Source: Phascolarctos cinereus (taxonomy: Eukaryota > Chordata > Mammalia > Diprotodontia > Phascolarctidae). From it: a stretch of 64,000 nucleotides of DNA. This document shows, piece by piece, positions 33,811 to 44,815 of the stretch. The notes below the pieces were generated by a model. The model made no database searches, was not told the origin of the DNA, and saw only the letters and a list, made by a program, of their open reading frames with translations. The stretch lies in contig NW_018343964.1 in assembly GCF_002099425.1 (NCBI RefSeq), positions 11,766,001 through 11,830,000 of the forward strand. The letters run 5' to 3'. The first letter of the stretch is position 1; every line of letters begins with the position of its first letter. Made by a program: the position numbers and the translations under genes.

Positions 33811-34711
33811 AGTCGTTTTTATTATATTAGCTACAACTTTTCACTTGGCATCCTAATCCATTTCTTCTACAGTGACCATATTATCTCTGACTTCTGCTGT
33901 GCTCAACTCTCATTTGCTCTCTGCTTTGCTGGCCATGACTAGCCTTAAACACGACTGTCCTGCTCTCTCCCTAGTCTTTGAATGCTTCAGACCCTCCAAG
34001 CACATGTTGAATTATCGTATCCCTCCTCAGACCAGAGACTCTTACTCTCCTTCAAGATCCTGCAAAAAGATTATCTCCATATTTCACCGTCCAGGATCAC
34101 ATCTTCGTGGATAGAGGCATCACTGATGCTCCCCTCATTTTTACAATGTAATAATAAAGACATAATCCTCCTAAATGGATTGTGATTTCATTAATGCAGC
34201 TGCTCCCTGAACTGATGCAGATCCCCATGATAATCTCCATTATTTTTCATATGATTTTCACCTATGTAATTCCAAAAATACTCTATGGAAAATCTACCCA
34301 AAGTGCCAAAGCCCTTCCTCTGGTTTTTGGAATATATTAAACAGATCAATCTAACACTCAGATTGTCCACCTTTTGCCACTCATACTCACTAGATGAGCG
34401 ACCTATTCCTTTCTTTTAAGTTATCTGGGCCTCTGACAATGTCTCTTACTCCCCTAAATTACCATTGGCGACATGCTGGTGATTTGCTCTCTTGTACTCG
34501 CATCCACTGTATATCTTTCCATTGCCCTGAGGGTCATCGTTTAATGATAGAGCCACAGAGCATGGATGATTCCCACAGTGAGACAAGCTTGGGGTCATTA
34601 AAAAGTGCTGAGCAATTCCCCACATGCAACCTAGCCCGATCTCCTCCTCATCATCACTAAGCTCGTTGTCTGGCTGTAGTTCCCATTCAAGATATAGATC
34701 CACTTATTAGT
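33811..34711. other. Unclassified, no gene seen
   Basis: Pyrimidine-rich in places. Frames at 34394-34703 overlap on opposite strands and have no recognisable domain. Possible very old L2-like sequence at 33885-34110, not secure. Confidence 0.35.
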
Positions 34712-34785
34712 CAATCAATTAGCAAATACTCACCAAGTTTCTACTATGCCTAGGCAGTTGGGATAAAAACACATTTTACCAGTGG
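34712..34785 (-). mobile_element. L2 LINE 3' terminus
   Basis: 'gtcaatcaattagcaaatac' and 'tctactatgcctaggcagtt'. Confidence 0.6.
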
Positions 34786-36239
34786 GCTGTCTATTCAGCT
34801 ACAACACCACAGTCTGAAGAGCAGCCCTTTTTCATCCTCTCACGTTCTTTGAGTGTGGATGATTAAACTAAAATCTTTCAAATAATTTTGTGGTTTTTAC
34901 TAAGGAGACTTTATAATGTTCTAGGATTCCATGCAATGAGCATGACACGATGTCATCTCTCAGTAGGATCATTTGTAGAACGTTGGCACCAGTAAGGAAT
35001 TCTCCTCTTGTCTGGATTCCATGTGGGACAACCTCTATGACAACTTTAACTGACATCTGTGTGGCACTTTCAAGTTTATCAAGTACTTTGCATAGCGATC
35101 GTCTTAGGTAGGCATAATGCCTTGCAAGTGGTCATCGAACAGTGATCTCTTGTAGTTGCTCCTCTATTATATAATTTTATGTTATTTAATATGTGTGTAG
35201 AAAACACCTCTGACTAAGGCTGAATGTTGTTCTGCTAAATCAAGTGCTTTAAAAAGAAATAAAACAAAAATGCAGCAGTCAGTATCTTTTATTCTCCGTA
35301 CCTCACAATCACTGTAAAGGTGTGGTCTGCTAAAGAAAACAAAAAACAAAGCAAAAAAACCTTCAAAAACCTGCCTCTTCCCTTTGCATGTATCTGTTAA
35401 ATGCATTATAACAAATGTACTTTCTAAGTCACAAGCAGATGTTGTGACAAGAGCCTCTATCCTTGCATAAGCTTCCTTACTCATTGAGCCTGTGCTGACC
35501 TTGTTCTACTGAATAAACCTTTTCTGGTAATTGGATAGATGTTCAGCCCCTCCTCCAACTGGGAGAAGGTTATAACAGAAGTCAAACACACAAACATACA
35601 GGGGAACATTGAGTCCCTTGCCCCCTCTCTCACATGCTTCTGGACTAGGTGAGCCCAGTGGGCACATTCAGGTACAGACTGGGTCAGAATAAGGGGGTAC
35701 AGCCCTAAGAAAACCTGAGACTTTCCTTGTACTGCTTCCCTAAGCCATCCTGGGGTTCTGGAGTACCCAGCCATGTTGGATGCCCCAGCTCTGACTTCCT
35801 CTGCCCATTCATGGCGTCTTAGTTATAAACCTTGAAGGAACTTTAGAGATCATCTAAGTCCTCTCACTTTATTTTTTGGTTGTTGTTTTAACACCTTGTG
35901 TGTGATTTCATTATAGATAACCAAAGCAGATTAGCAGCTTCGGTCCAATTTATATTATAGTCCTAGGGAGTTTTCAGGACCATAAATCCTCCATCAGGAA
36001 TAGTTTTGGTCTTCCTTACTCTGAGGCCAACTTTCTATTATCCATTTAATTTTGCTTTATCAATAATCCTCTAACTTCATTCAGCTTAAAATCTCCCTTC
36101 TCACCAAAAGGGAGATGATAAAATTCTGGCCCACAGGCCTATAACTTTCATCAAGCACGCTTTTTGGCTTCTGTGTTGCTCATTACAACCGAAACCCCAA
36201 ACAATTTCTTCGTGTCCTGTCCCACTTTCCCTAGCCAAC
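34786..36239. other. Unclassified, no gene seen
   Basis: About 1.45 kb with few repeat words. A short MIR-like piece lies at about 35825-35880. Minus-strand frames at 35182-35774 (100 and 97 codons) have no recognisable domain. Confidence 0.35.
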
Positions 36240-36835
36240 CTCCTTTCTTTGCCTGGGGGCTAAAGCTAGCAATCTGATTCTAGCACTCCACCTCTCATAC
36301 TCACTCCATCCTCTCTGCCGTCACAGCCATCACCTGACTGCTAAATTATTCTAACAGTCTCTTAATGACTCTTCAGGGTTCTGATGTCTCCACTCTAATC
36401 CATCTCCCACATCACTTCCAAGTAATACTGCTAAGGCACAGCTCTGGCCTTGCCAACCCCATGAACCAAAACTTTCAATGTCTCCCTATTACCTCCAGGA
36501 TAAAATAGAAGCTCAATAGCCTAATGTTCACAGTCCTACACAATCTAATGTCTTATTATTCTCTTTCTTCCATTTCAAATTCCAACCAAACCTAACTATC
36601 ATTCGTTCTCTAAATTCAACATTCCAGCTGCCATCTTCATGCATCCACACAAGCCACATGCCTAGAAATGCCCTTCCTCCCCACACTGAGGCCTTTCAGA
36701 ATCCCCATCTTCAGGGCACATCCTCCTTCATGAAGCTTTCTCTGATTCCTGCTGTAGCTATTGCTTTCTTCCTCCCCAAACGACCCTCTATTAGACTTAT
36801 TTGTGTTTATACTATTTCCTCCAAGGACAGCATAA
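36240..36835 (+). mobile_element. L2 LINE 3' portion
   Basis: 'ctccactctaatccatctcc', 'taatactgctaaggcacagc', 'tctccctattacctccagga', 'catcctccttcatgaagctt'. Confidence 0.9.
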
Positions 36836-36884
36836 GGCTATATGTTCTAGGTGATAGAGTACTGACCTCAGACATAATGATAAT

Positions 36885-37115
36885 AATAGCTAGCATTTAT
36901 ATAGCATTATAAGGTTTGCAAAGCTTACAAAAGTTATTTTATCCTCACAACAACCCTGAGAGATAGACGCTATTGTTATCACCATTTTACAATAAGGAAA
37001 CTGAGGCAGACAAAAATTATGTGACTTGCCCAGAGTCACATAGGTTATAATTGTCTAAACTCAGGTCTTCTTGACTCCAGGCCTCTCCACTGTGCCATCT
37101 TGTTGCCAAGGGACC
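36885..37115 (-). mobile_element. MIR/THER1-type SINE
   Basis: Antisense 'ataatagctagcatttatat', 'aggaaactgaggcagacaaa', 'tgacttgcccagagtcacat'. Confidence 0.9.
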
Positions 37116-37324
37116 TGGGTTCAAATCTCAACATACAAGTGTTATTTATTCATGGAGAATATATACACAAGATCCTTTCTTTTTCAGGTAGGCCTCTATT
37201 TCCTTGCAGACATCTAAATGGTCCTTTCCACATCAAGTGAAGCTCCCAAGGTAACTCAGTGTTCAGCTCCAAGCCCTCTTCAGTGAGCCTAGGCCTCCCT
37301 ATTCCCATCTATATAGTCTTCTCA

Positions 37325-37410
37325 ACCAATCAATCAGTGTTGATTAAGAACCTTCTTCAGTAGCTAGTGCCAAGCACTTTGCCACAACTTATAGGTGGAG
37401 CTCCAAACAA
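37325..37410 (-). mobile_element. L2 LINE 3' terminus, decayed
   Basis: 'accaatcaatcagtgttgat' and 'agtgccaagcactttgccac'. Confidence 0.55.
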
Positions 37411-37924
37411 GAGGAGAAAACTGAAAGTGTGCTAAAGAATCCAGAGGCCTTCCATTCCAGGTAAGCCAACACTCTCCAGGGACCTGTATAGCCTACATGC
37501 CCTAGAATACTGCCTTGAATGGGGACACATCGAGGGATAAGGTCAAGGTTTGCTCCTTCCTATCATTCACGGATCAGGCTGGGCCCTCAGTGCTACAGTG
37601 CCATTATTCCCTTGGCTCTGAGCACCATGGGCTCATCTCTTCAATGTTTGGCTCTCCTGGCTGTCCTCCTCAGCAGGAGAAGATGCCAGCCATAGAATGT
37701 CATAGCTCCCTCTTTCAGAAGGACTTGATACTCTTTCACTCATACCCTAAGGCCCTTCTCATCTCCAGCTCCAAAGAATCAAAATTTCAGTTGTTCCAAA
37801 GGGCAACAGAGAGATTCATGAGAGGTCTAAGTAGGATAGGGTGAGCACTATACTGGCATTCATATCATGACGTTAGAACAAAGCACTGGGTGGAACTCTT
37901 CTAGAGGATAAATGAATGAAGGTG
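37411..37924. other. Unclassified, no gene seen
   Basis: A 109-codon plus-strand frame at 37515-37844 has no recognisable domain. Confidence 0.35.
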
Positions 37925-37992
37925 GGAAAAAAGCATTTATTAAGCACTTATTATGTGCCAGGAACACTTTTGGGAGGACATCAAAAAATAAG
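37925..37992 (-). mobile_element. L2 LINE 3' terminus
   Basis: 'aaagcatttattaagcactt' and 'attatgtgccagg'. Confidence 0.75.
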
Positions 37993-37994
37993 TC

Positions 37995-38135
37995 ACACAG
38001 AGTGAGACAGCATGGATAAACCTGTACCTTTGGGCCTCAGTTTCCTCATCTATAAAATGGGGGCTATGGACTCACTGACCTTAAGGGTCCCTTCACACTC
38101 TGAATCTAGCATCCCATAATTCTATGAATACTCAC
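37995..38135 (+). mobile_element. MIR-type SINE fragment
   Basis: 'gggcctcagtttcctcatct' and 'ataaaatgggggctatggac'. Confidence 0.75.
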
Positions 38136-38204
38136 AGCTATGTGATCATGGTTGACACACAAGTATTGGAGAACAACATTGCTTCATTTTCATTTTTCCC
38201 CAGC

Positions 38205-38282
38205 ATATTTGGCAAAGTGCTCTATACGTAGTGGATTTGTTGGCCAATAAATGTTTGTTGAGTTGAACTGAAGTGAGAGACA
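38205..38282 (+). mobile_element. L2 LINE 3' terminus
   Basis: 'ggcaaagtgctctatacgta' and 'ccaataaatgtttgttgagt'. Confidence 0.6.
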
Positions 38283-38664
38283 GAAAACTGTCTCTGTCTC
38301 CTCAAAGTAGAATGGGAACATGCTGGTCTCTGATGTCTTGGATACTCCCGACTGACCGGCCTTTTGTGAGAGCTGCTTGTTCTATGGGGCGCCTATCTGT
38401 CCAGGCCAACACCAGTGGAACCTTCAGCCAAGGGCAGTTAAACTGATTGTTTAACTGACAAGCCCACAACCCAAGGGCAAAGATACCAAGACCTTGGGCC
38501 CAAGTTGTCTCTCTCTGGGAGACATCACCCCCAGGCTCAGCATTCCAGTCTGGTTCTCATACCCTCTTTTCAAAGTCTAACTCCACACTTACCCCCCTGC
38601 TTTTTTCTGGGTCCCAACTCACTCCCTAACCATGATTCCTTTTATTCCCTTCATTTTCTTTCTT
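38283..38664. other. Unclassified, no gene seen
   Basis: No recognised repeat or coding sequence. Confidence 0.35.
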
Positions 38665-39198
38665 TCCTTTTTTTTAAATAAGCATTTTTAAAAATTAATC
38701 TTTCCTTCTCACTACCTCTCCCTTCCATTGAGCAAATGAAAAAAAAAAACCAAGATGAAAAATAAAGCCTTCCATACCAAGCTGTTTAATCTGATAAAAA
38801 ATCAAAATAAAAAATTCCCATATTAGCTATGTCTGAAAATGGATATCTCTTTCTGCATTTAAAATTCATCACTTCTTTCTCAGGAGGTAAGTGGCATATT
38901 TCCCCTTAATTCTTTTTAACTTGTTTATCATTGCATTGATCATTCTAAAGTCTCTTGAAGTTGTTTTTCTCTAAAAATTTGCCATTGTACAATTGTTCTA
39001 TTTCTGCTCACTTTGCTCTGCATAAGTTCGTAAAAGTCTTCCCATTTTCCTCTGGAATTGTCCACTCCATAATTTCTTACAGCACAATTACATCCTATTT
39101 CATTCACCTGCTACAACTAATTTAGTGGTTCCCCAATAGGATGAACCCTTAGCTTCTAATTTTTAACTATCATGAAAAGAGCTGCTACCAGTACTTTT
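38665..39198 (-). mobile_element. L1 LINE 3' end, older subfamily
   Basis: Antisense L1 with more divergence than other copies: 'cttccattgagcaaatgaaa', 'tcattgcattgatcattcta', 'tacagcacaattacatccta', 'atcatgaaaagagctgctac'. Confidence 0.8.
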
Positions 39199-39462
39199 AG
39201 GGCAGCTAGGTGATTCAGTGGATAGCGTGCAGTGCATGAAGTCAGGAAGACTCTATCTCATCTTCCTGAGTTCAAATCTGACATGAGACACTTAATAGCC
39301 TTGTGACCCTGGGCAGGTCACTTAATTCTATTTGCCTCAGTTTCCTCATCTGTAAAATGAGCTGGAGAAGGAAATGGCAAACCACTCTCCAGTATCTTTG
39401 CCAAAGAAAACTCCAAATGGGGTCATGAAGAGTTGGACAGGACTGAACAACAACAAAATTGG
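39199..39462 (+). mobile_element. MAR1/WALLSI-type marsupial SINE
   Basis: 'agggcagctaggtgattcag', 'ctgggcaggtcacttaattc', 'gagctggagaaggaaatggc', ending AACAACAACAAAA. Confidence 0.95.
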
Positions 39463-39496
39463 GAAAGGAGACTGTTTCTTCATAGAACTGTTTCTT

Positions 39497-39655
39497 CATG
39501 GAAGGGACACTAAAGATTGTCTTGTTTAACAGCCTGATTTCACAAATAAGGAATTAAGCCCAAAGACCAAAGTGACTCTTTTCAGTCATAGAGCCTGGGT
39601 TTTGAACCCAGATCCTCTGACTCTGAGCCTGACGGGCTTTCCCTGTCACCAGCAT
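39497..39655 (-). mobile_element. MIR-type SINE
   Basis: 'tttcacaaataaggaattaa' and 'tgaacccagatcctctgact'. Confidence 0.65.
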
Positions 39656-39779
39656 TGTATGGGGATGGATGACTAGGTTCTCCTTCAGGCTGAAATCATA
39701 TTATTTCAGGTCACTGTGGCCAGATTTGGAGAAGCCCTGAGCAAGGGTAAGATTTGGAATAGTAGGGTGACAGATTTAA

Positions 39780-39915
39780 AGTCAGAAGGATCCTTATAAG
39801 TCAGCTAGTCTAATCCCCCTCACTTTACAGATGAGGAAACTGAGGTCCAGAGAAATTAAAGGGTCTTACACAAGGTCACACCCAGAGCCAGTGTGGTAAG
39901 ACTTGAACCAGGAGT
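39780..39915 (-). mobile_element. MIR-type SINE
   Basis: 'cactttacagatgaggaaac' and 'acaaggtcacacccagagcc'. Confidence 0.8.
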
Positions 39916-41035
39916 GCACTGGAGCCAGCGCATATGGAAAGCTGATTGTTAAATTTTGAGTGTGAGCATTTACCCTGGGATGATGGCAATGTTACACATC
40001 AAGGCTTAGCTTACTGTTTTGTTGATTGTCTGGACTTACTAAAATAATGGAGAAAATGTTAATAATGCAGATTTAATTTAAAAGTGTGCCCGGCTTTCTT
40101 GTCTTCTCATTGGGCAGGGAAGGGAGTAGTAGGAGGGAGAGAATTTAGAAATAGAAAAAAAAAGAATAAAAAAGTCTCTTTGCTTAAAGTAAATAAACAA
40201 ACACAAACAGAATAAAAGGAATGGGACCTAAAAAAAAAGTGTGCCTTTTGGGAGAGCCAGTCTTCAAAAAATTTACTAAACACATCTCTGATTTGAACCC
40301 AGACCATCTGACTGTATCTGTTATTCTTTCTACTGAGTGTAAAACAGCTTGGTGGCTCAGGACTGGTTGCACTCTTCTTTTGAACTGCAGCTCTGGGGCC
40401 GCCTACTCTTCCGAGAATGCTTGGGGTCAGGGATTTGGGAGCCTTGGCCAGAACCCCGAAGCCACTGCTCATCCCCGCTCCCAGCCTGCTCCCAGCCAAG
40501 TGTTTCATGTGGCAAAAGAGCAGCTTCTCTGGCTTCCAATGTTGGTCCAGCTTGGATCTTGGGAGACAGGAAAAGGATAAGGCATCTTTCCCTCTTTTGT
40601 GCTAGACAATGGTGATTTCCCTGGATCTCCCCTGGTCAAACCCCAAACTAAGCCTAGAAAGAACTCCAGAGCTGTGACTCAGGGGGAAAGATCCTCAGCT
40701 GGAAACGAGCTGGTATGGGGGCCATGGAGAGGGAAGACGGATGGCATCAGAGTTGTCCTCTGTTGGGTCCCACAAGTCAGAGGCACCATCTGTTCTGTCC
40801 ATCCTACAAGAAGGTGCCGCAGAAGTGGTGCAATGTCACCTAATTATAGGGCCTCAAAAAAAACCAAAAAAACCCCCAGCAATGAAATGAACGTCCCTTG
40901 TTCATTTTGCTTTACTAGGCTGTTAAGAAAAAAAAAAGTTCCCATAATTTGCTTACTAAGAACCTACTTTGTGTAGTAAGGTACCCTTGAGTTAACTCTT
41001 TTCTCTAGCTCAGCTGTCCTATCTACAGATCACAG
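39916..41035. other. Unclassified; 40340-40860 is repeat-free and GC-rich for this window
   Basis: No SINE or LINE recognised. Overlapping frames of up to 133 codons on both strands (40107-40615, 40599-40976) lack recognisable domains. A perfect AP-1-like TGACTCA site occurs near 40676. This is the best candidate here for single-copy, possibly regulatory DNA. Confidence 0.4.
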
Positions 41036-41039
41036 GACT

Positions 41040-41122
41040 GAGACATAGAAAATATGTCAGAGAGTATCTAGGATTAACCCCCTCATTCTGTAGATGAGGA
41101 AACTAAGACAGTGAAGTGACTG
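41040..41122 (-). mobile_element. MIR-type fragment
   Basis: 'ctcattctgtagatgaggaa' and 'actaagacagtgaagtgact'. Confidence 0.65.
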
Positions 41123-41296
41123 GTAAAATTCAATTCAACAAACACCTGTTGAGCAACCTTTAGGAACCAGGTTTGGTACTAGGCAGGTGCTGAGAGTACA
41201 AAGACAAAAATCAAACAAGCTCTGCCCTTAAGGAGTACATTCTGCTTGGGACATGGGGAAGGAAATAACACATACAGAGATAAGTGAATATGAAAT

Positions 41297-41297
41297 A

Positions 41298-41372
<75 letters not shown>
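41297..41372. repeat. (TA)n(GT)n compound microsatellite in L2 3' UTR
   Basis: About 22 TA units followed by about 16 GT units. Confidence 0.95.
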
Positions 41373-41375
<3 letters not shown>

Positions 41376-41678
41376 AAATGCAAAGTAATTTTTCAAAGGA
41401 AGCACTAAGAACAGGAAGGGAATGAAGATGGGCCTGCTATAGGAGGTGACACTTCAGCTGAGCTTTTGGATGGAACTAGAGTTTTCGAGTGGCAAAGGTA
41501 GGGAGGAAGGGCATCCCAGGGAGGGAAGACAAAGGCATGGCTGTGGGATGTGGAATGTCCAGTACAGGGAACAACAAGTAGGTCTGAGGTGAGTATGGGG
41601 TGCAGGAAGTGTGGGAATTGTAAATAAGCCAGAAAACATAGGATGGAGTCAGACTATGAAACTCCAAACAAAGGAGTT

Positions 41679-42000
41679 TATATCTTCTCCGGGGGATGGT
41701 GGGGAAACACTGAAGCAAGGTGGTGTCATAGTCAGACCTGTGCTTTAGGAGTATCAGTTTGGTAGCTAAGAGGAGGAAGGATTGGAGAGGATAGAGACTG
41801 GATGCAGAGAGACCGATAAGGAGCATTGCAATAGTCCAGGTGAGAGGTAAGGAAGGCCTGAATGAAGATGGTGATTGTGAAGGGAAAGAAAGGGACAGAT
41901 GAGAGTCATGGTGTGGAGGCAGAGTCAATAAGACTTGGTAACTGATTCTACATGGTGGAAGAGTAAGGATGAAGAGTGATTGTGAATCTGGTGACTGGAA
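41679..42000 (+). repeat. Inverted repeat, arm 1 (322 bp)
   Basis: The reverse complement of 42969-43290 aligns to this block over 322 bp with no gaps. I count four mismatches, all transitions. The block is part of the antisense L2, so it appears to be the source copy. Confidence 0.97.
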
Positions 42001-42968
42001 GAATGGTGGTCCCTTTAACAGAAACAGGGAAGCCAGGGGGTAGGTTTAAAGGGAAGCACCATGAGTTCTGTTTGGGACATACTGAGTGGCACATCCAGGT
42101 GGAGATATCCAGCAGGAATCGATTACATAGGACTGGAGTTTAGGAGATATAACTGGATATTTAGATTTGGGAGTTACATCTATGCAGACGATAATCAGAT
42201 GTAAGGAATCTAATGGAACTTATCAAAATAGAGGATGTAGAGAGAATAGAAAAGAAGGTCCAGGATGGCTCTGGGATACACACAGGCATGGGGGAGGCTA
42301 AGAAGCAAAGGAGGCTAGGAAGGAGTGATGGGCCAGATAGGAGGAAGACCTGGGCAATGTCACCAGAAGAAGAGAGTATCCTGGAGGTGGTCAACAATAA
42401 TTTGGCAATTAAGATCATTAACAAGAAAGCAATTTCATTTGAATGGTGGGGGGGGGGGAGGATCAGAATCCAGATTGCAAAGTGTTGAGAAGTGAGTGGG
42501 AGGTGAGGAAGCTGAAGTGATTAGTGTAAATAGCTTTTTCTAGGAATTTAAATGTGAAGAGGAAGAGAGACATAATAACCTAATATTAGGTTAGAATAAT
42601 AACCTAAAGGGATAGCAGGATAAAGTGAATTTTTTAGGCTTAGAGGAGATGTAGGCACGTTTGTAGGATGTAGGAAAGGAGTCAATAGATAATAAAAGAT
42701 TGAAATTAGAAGAGATGATTGAACGTTATAGCTTAAAGAAGAGACTTGAGGGGATGTGATCAAAGGCATAAGCAGTGGAGATTGGGCTTGGCAAGAAGGG
42801 CTACTTCAAAATCTGAAACTAGAACAAAAAAGAAAGAATATAGTTGACCCAATCAGTATGTTTCTATAATTTTCTTCCACTAAACTTTCGCAAAAAAGTG
42901 GGAGCAAAGGAGGTAGATGTGGGAAATATTCAGTGGTTAGTGTTTGGACAGAGATACAGACCACATAA

Positions 42969-43290
42969 TTCCAGTCACCAGATTCACAATCACTCTTCAT
43001 CCTTACTCTTCCACCATGTAGAATCAGTTACCAAGTCTTATCGACTCTGCCTCCACACCATGACTCTCATCTGTCCCCTTCTTTCCCTTCACAATCACCA
43101 TCTTCATTCAGGCCTTCCTTACCTCTCACCTGGACTATTGCAATGCTCCTTATCGGTCTCTCTGCATCCAGTCTCTATCCTCTCCAATCCTTCCTCCTCT
43201 TAGCTACCAAACTGATACTCCTAAAGCACAGGTCTGACTATGACACCACCTTGCTTCAGTGTTTCCCCATCATCCCCCGGAAAAGATATA
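42969..43290 (-). repeat. Inverted repeat, arm 2 (322 bp)
   Basis: An L2 segment in the opposite orientation to the surrounding L2. It is 318/322 identical to the complement of 41679-42000, with a 968-bp spacer. It is followed at once by an A-rich run (43291-43309). Sequence on either side still looks like antisense L2, so arm 2 interrupts that element. Confidence 0.97.
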
Positions 43291-43870
43291 AAAAGATAAA
43301 AAAAAAAACAGGGAGCAACAAATGATTCAAGGGGAGAGGTGGACAGTTAACTGTAAGGTTAAGATTTTAAAGGGAGGAAAATGGAGCCGGAGTTGGGGTG
43401 ATGATCTGGAAGAGCGCGGAGAGTTGAAATGATTGAAGAGTTGTGAGACCTGAGAACAGCTTTAGAAGGGGTGAAACACAAGGACAAATGGAAAAACAGG
43501 AAGTTGTGGTTACAGTAAGCAGTTTCAGAATTCTAAATCATGGAGATTAGACACTTATGGGAGATGATGAGATCAAGCATAGAACTATACCCAGAGGAGG
43601 TACAGAGATCATGGGAACCAAGGAGTTGAGAAGCTGAAAAGAGAAGGTGTTTGAAAGGACATCAATTTGTACTTTGAAATCTCCAAGTTTAAGAGCAGAA
43701 GCTGGGAAAGAGAAGAAGTCTGTGAGCCAGGCACTGAATTCTTGAAAGAGGAAAGAAAATGAACTGAAGTTATTCTATCACCAGGCTCAGGAGAGGATGA
43801 TATATCTGAATGGAGTGAATCTTAAAAGAGGTGGTAGGGGATGGTCATATGCACAGCTGGTAAGAGAGTT
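43291..43870 (-). mobile_element. L2 LINE, antisense copy, continued
   Basis: After the A-rich run, antisense L2-like words continue: 'gacagttaactgtaaggtta', 'gatgatgagatcaagcatag', 'aggtacagagatcatgggaa', 'aagagcagaagctgggaaag'. Confidence 0.65.
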
Positions 43871-43935
43871 GAGATTAGAACCCACATTCTCTGACAGCAG
43901 AGTCAACATTTTTACCACCACATCATGCTGTCTTT
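43850..43935 (-). mobile_element. MIR-type fragment
   Basis: 'gagattagaacccacattct' and 'accaccacatcatgctgtct'. Confidence 0.6.
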
Positions 43936-44584
43936 GTAGCTAAACTGGAATTAGAGTGATGGCGAGAGTCATGGTCTCGTGTCAAGAGGAGGCCAGGATC
44001 CCATAAAGAAGTTGGGTAAATGGTGTCTTGCTCTTTGAGTCAGAGCTAAAACCTCATCTGATATGGACCAGGTTTGACTGTCAGGTGATCTGAGAGAAGC
44101 AATCAGGCAGGCATATGATGATAGGTGGTCTATGGAATGACCTGGACTTCCCAGGTTTTTTTTTACAGAAAAGCAAAGGGGAAAAAAAAAGTGTGACCTT
44201 CTGTTCCTGGAAATGGGCCTGTTGGCCTGACCTCAAAAGAATTTATCTAGCATGCTTTGTAGAGATCACTTCCAGTCTGTTTTCCACATTCTTTCCTTCC
44301 TATAGAAAAAAGTGGCAGGTGCGGTGTGACTTCACTCCCCCTGTGGAGGCCCATATGTGTGGCCATTTGCAACACCTCCCAATACCAGCCCAGGCAGGTT
44401 CCTCCTTCGGTGTGATAGGGAGCCTTGGGGGGAAGATTCTTCTTCCTGGGAGTCTTGTCTGCCTTCCATCCTAGACTGTGAAGTCCCTGCGAGACTCCAT
44501 ATACAACTTTCCCCCATGACATCTGTGGGGTCACATGGTCTGTTAGAAAGCTGCCCTCAAGAAAACTGGTCTTGGCAGTGACTA
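43936..44584. other. Unclassified, no gene seen
   Basis: Frames of 119 (plus) and 114 (minus) codons at 44115-44591 overlap. Neither is recognisable. A pyrimidine tract with AG near 44303 resembles a splice acceptor, but nothing else supports an exon. Confidence 0.35.
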
Positions 44585-44815
44585 TTAACAACTAATCACA
44601 TTTATAGAACACGTTTAGGTTTCAAAAATGATTTCTTGCAACACCTATTAATGCAAGTGCTATTACCTTCATTTTACAAATGAGGAAATTGAAGCTCAGA
44701 AAGGTTCATTGTCTTGCCTAGGGCCACACAGCTAGTAAATATTGGTGCTAGGAGTCAAACCCAAGTCTCTCCTGACTCCAGTTCTTTCCGCTTCATCATA
44801 ACCTCTTTCCACTTC
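44585..44815 (-). mobile_element. MIR/THER1-type SINE
   Basis: 'ttcattttacaaatgaggaa' and 'agggccacacagctagtaaa'. Confidence 0.85.

Larger units (their letters stand above)
41125..42968 (-). mobile_element. L2 LINE, long antisense copy, first part
   Basis: Antisense L2 from 'caacaaacacctgttgagca' at the 3' terminus through 'agcaaggtggtgtcatagtc', 'gcattgcaatagtccaggtg', 'gggacatactgagtggcaca' and 'tacatctatgcagacgataa', toward the 5' part of ORF2. It carries (TA)n(GT)n at 41297-41372. Similarity seems to continue after the inverted block at 42969-43290. Confidence 0.9.

Noticed and set aside
40107-40615. Overlapping 119- and 133-codon frames on both strands
   Set aside because: No domain, no splice or promoter support. 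Long chance frames are expected in this GC-richer stretch.
41476-41928. 150-codon minus-strand frame
   Set aside because: It reads through the L2 3' region in sense orientation. The similar frame at 43143-43325 is its inverted duplicate, not a gene family.
44115-44591. 119- and 114-codon frames plus a splice-acceptor-like tract
   Set aside because: Antiparallel overlap without recognisable protein and no donor or partner exon visible.
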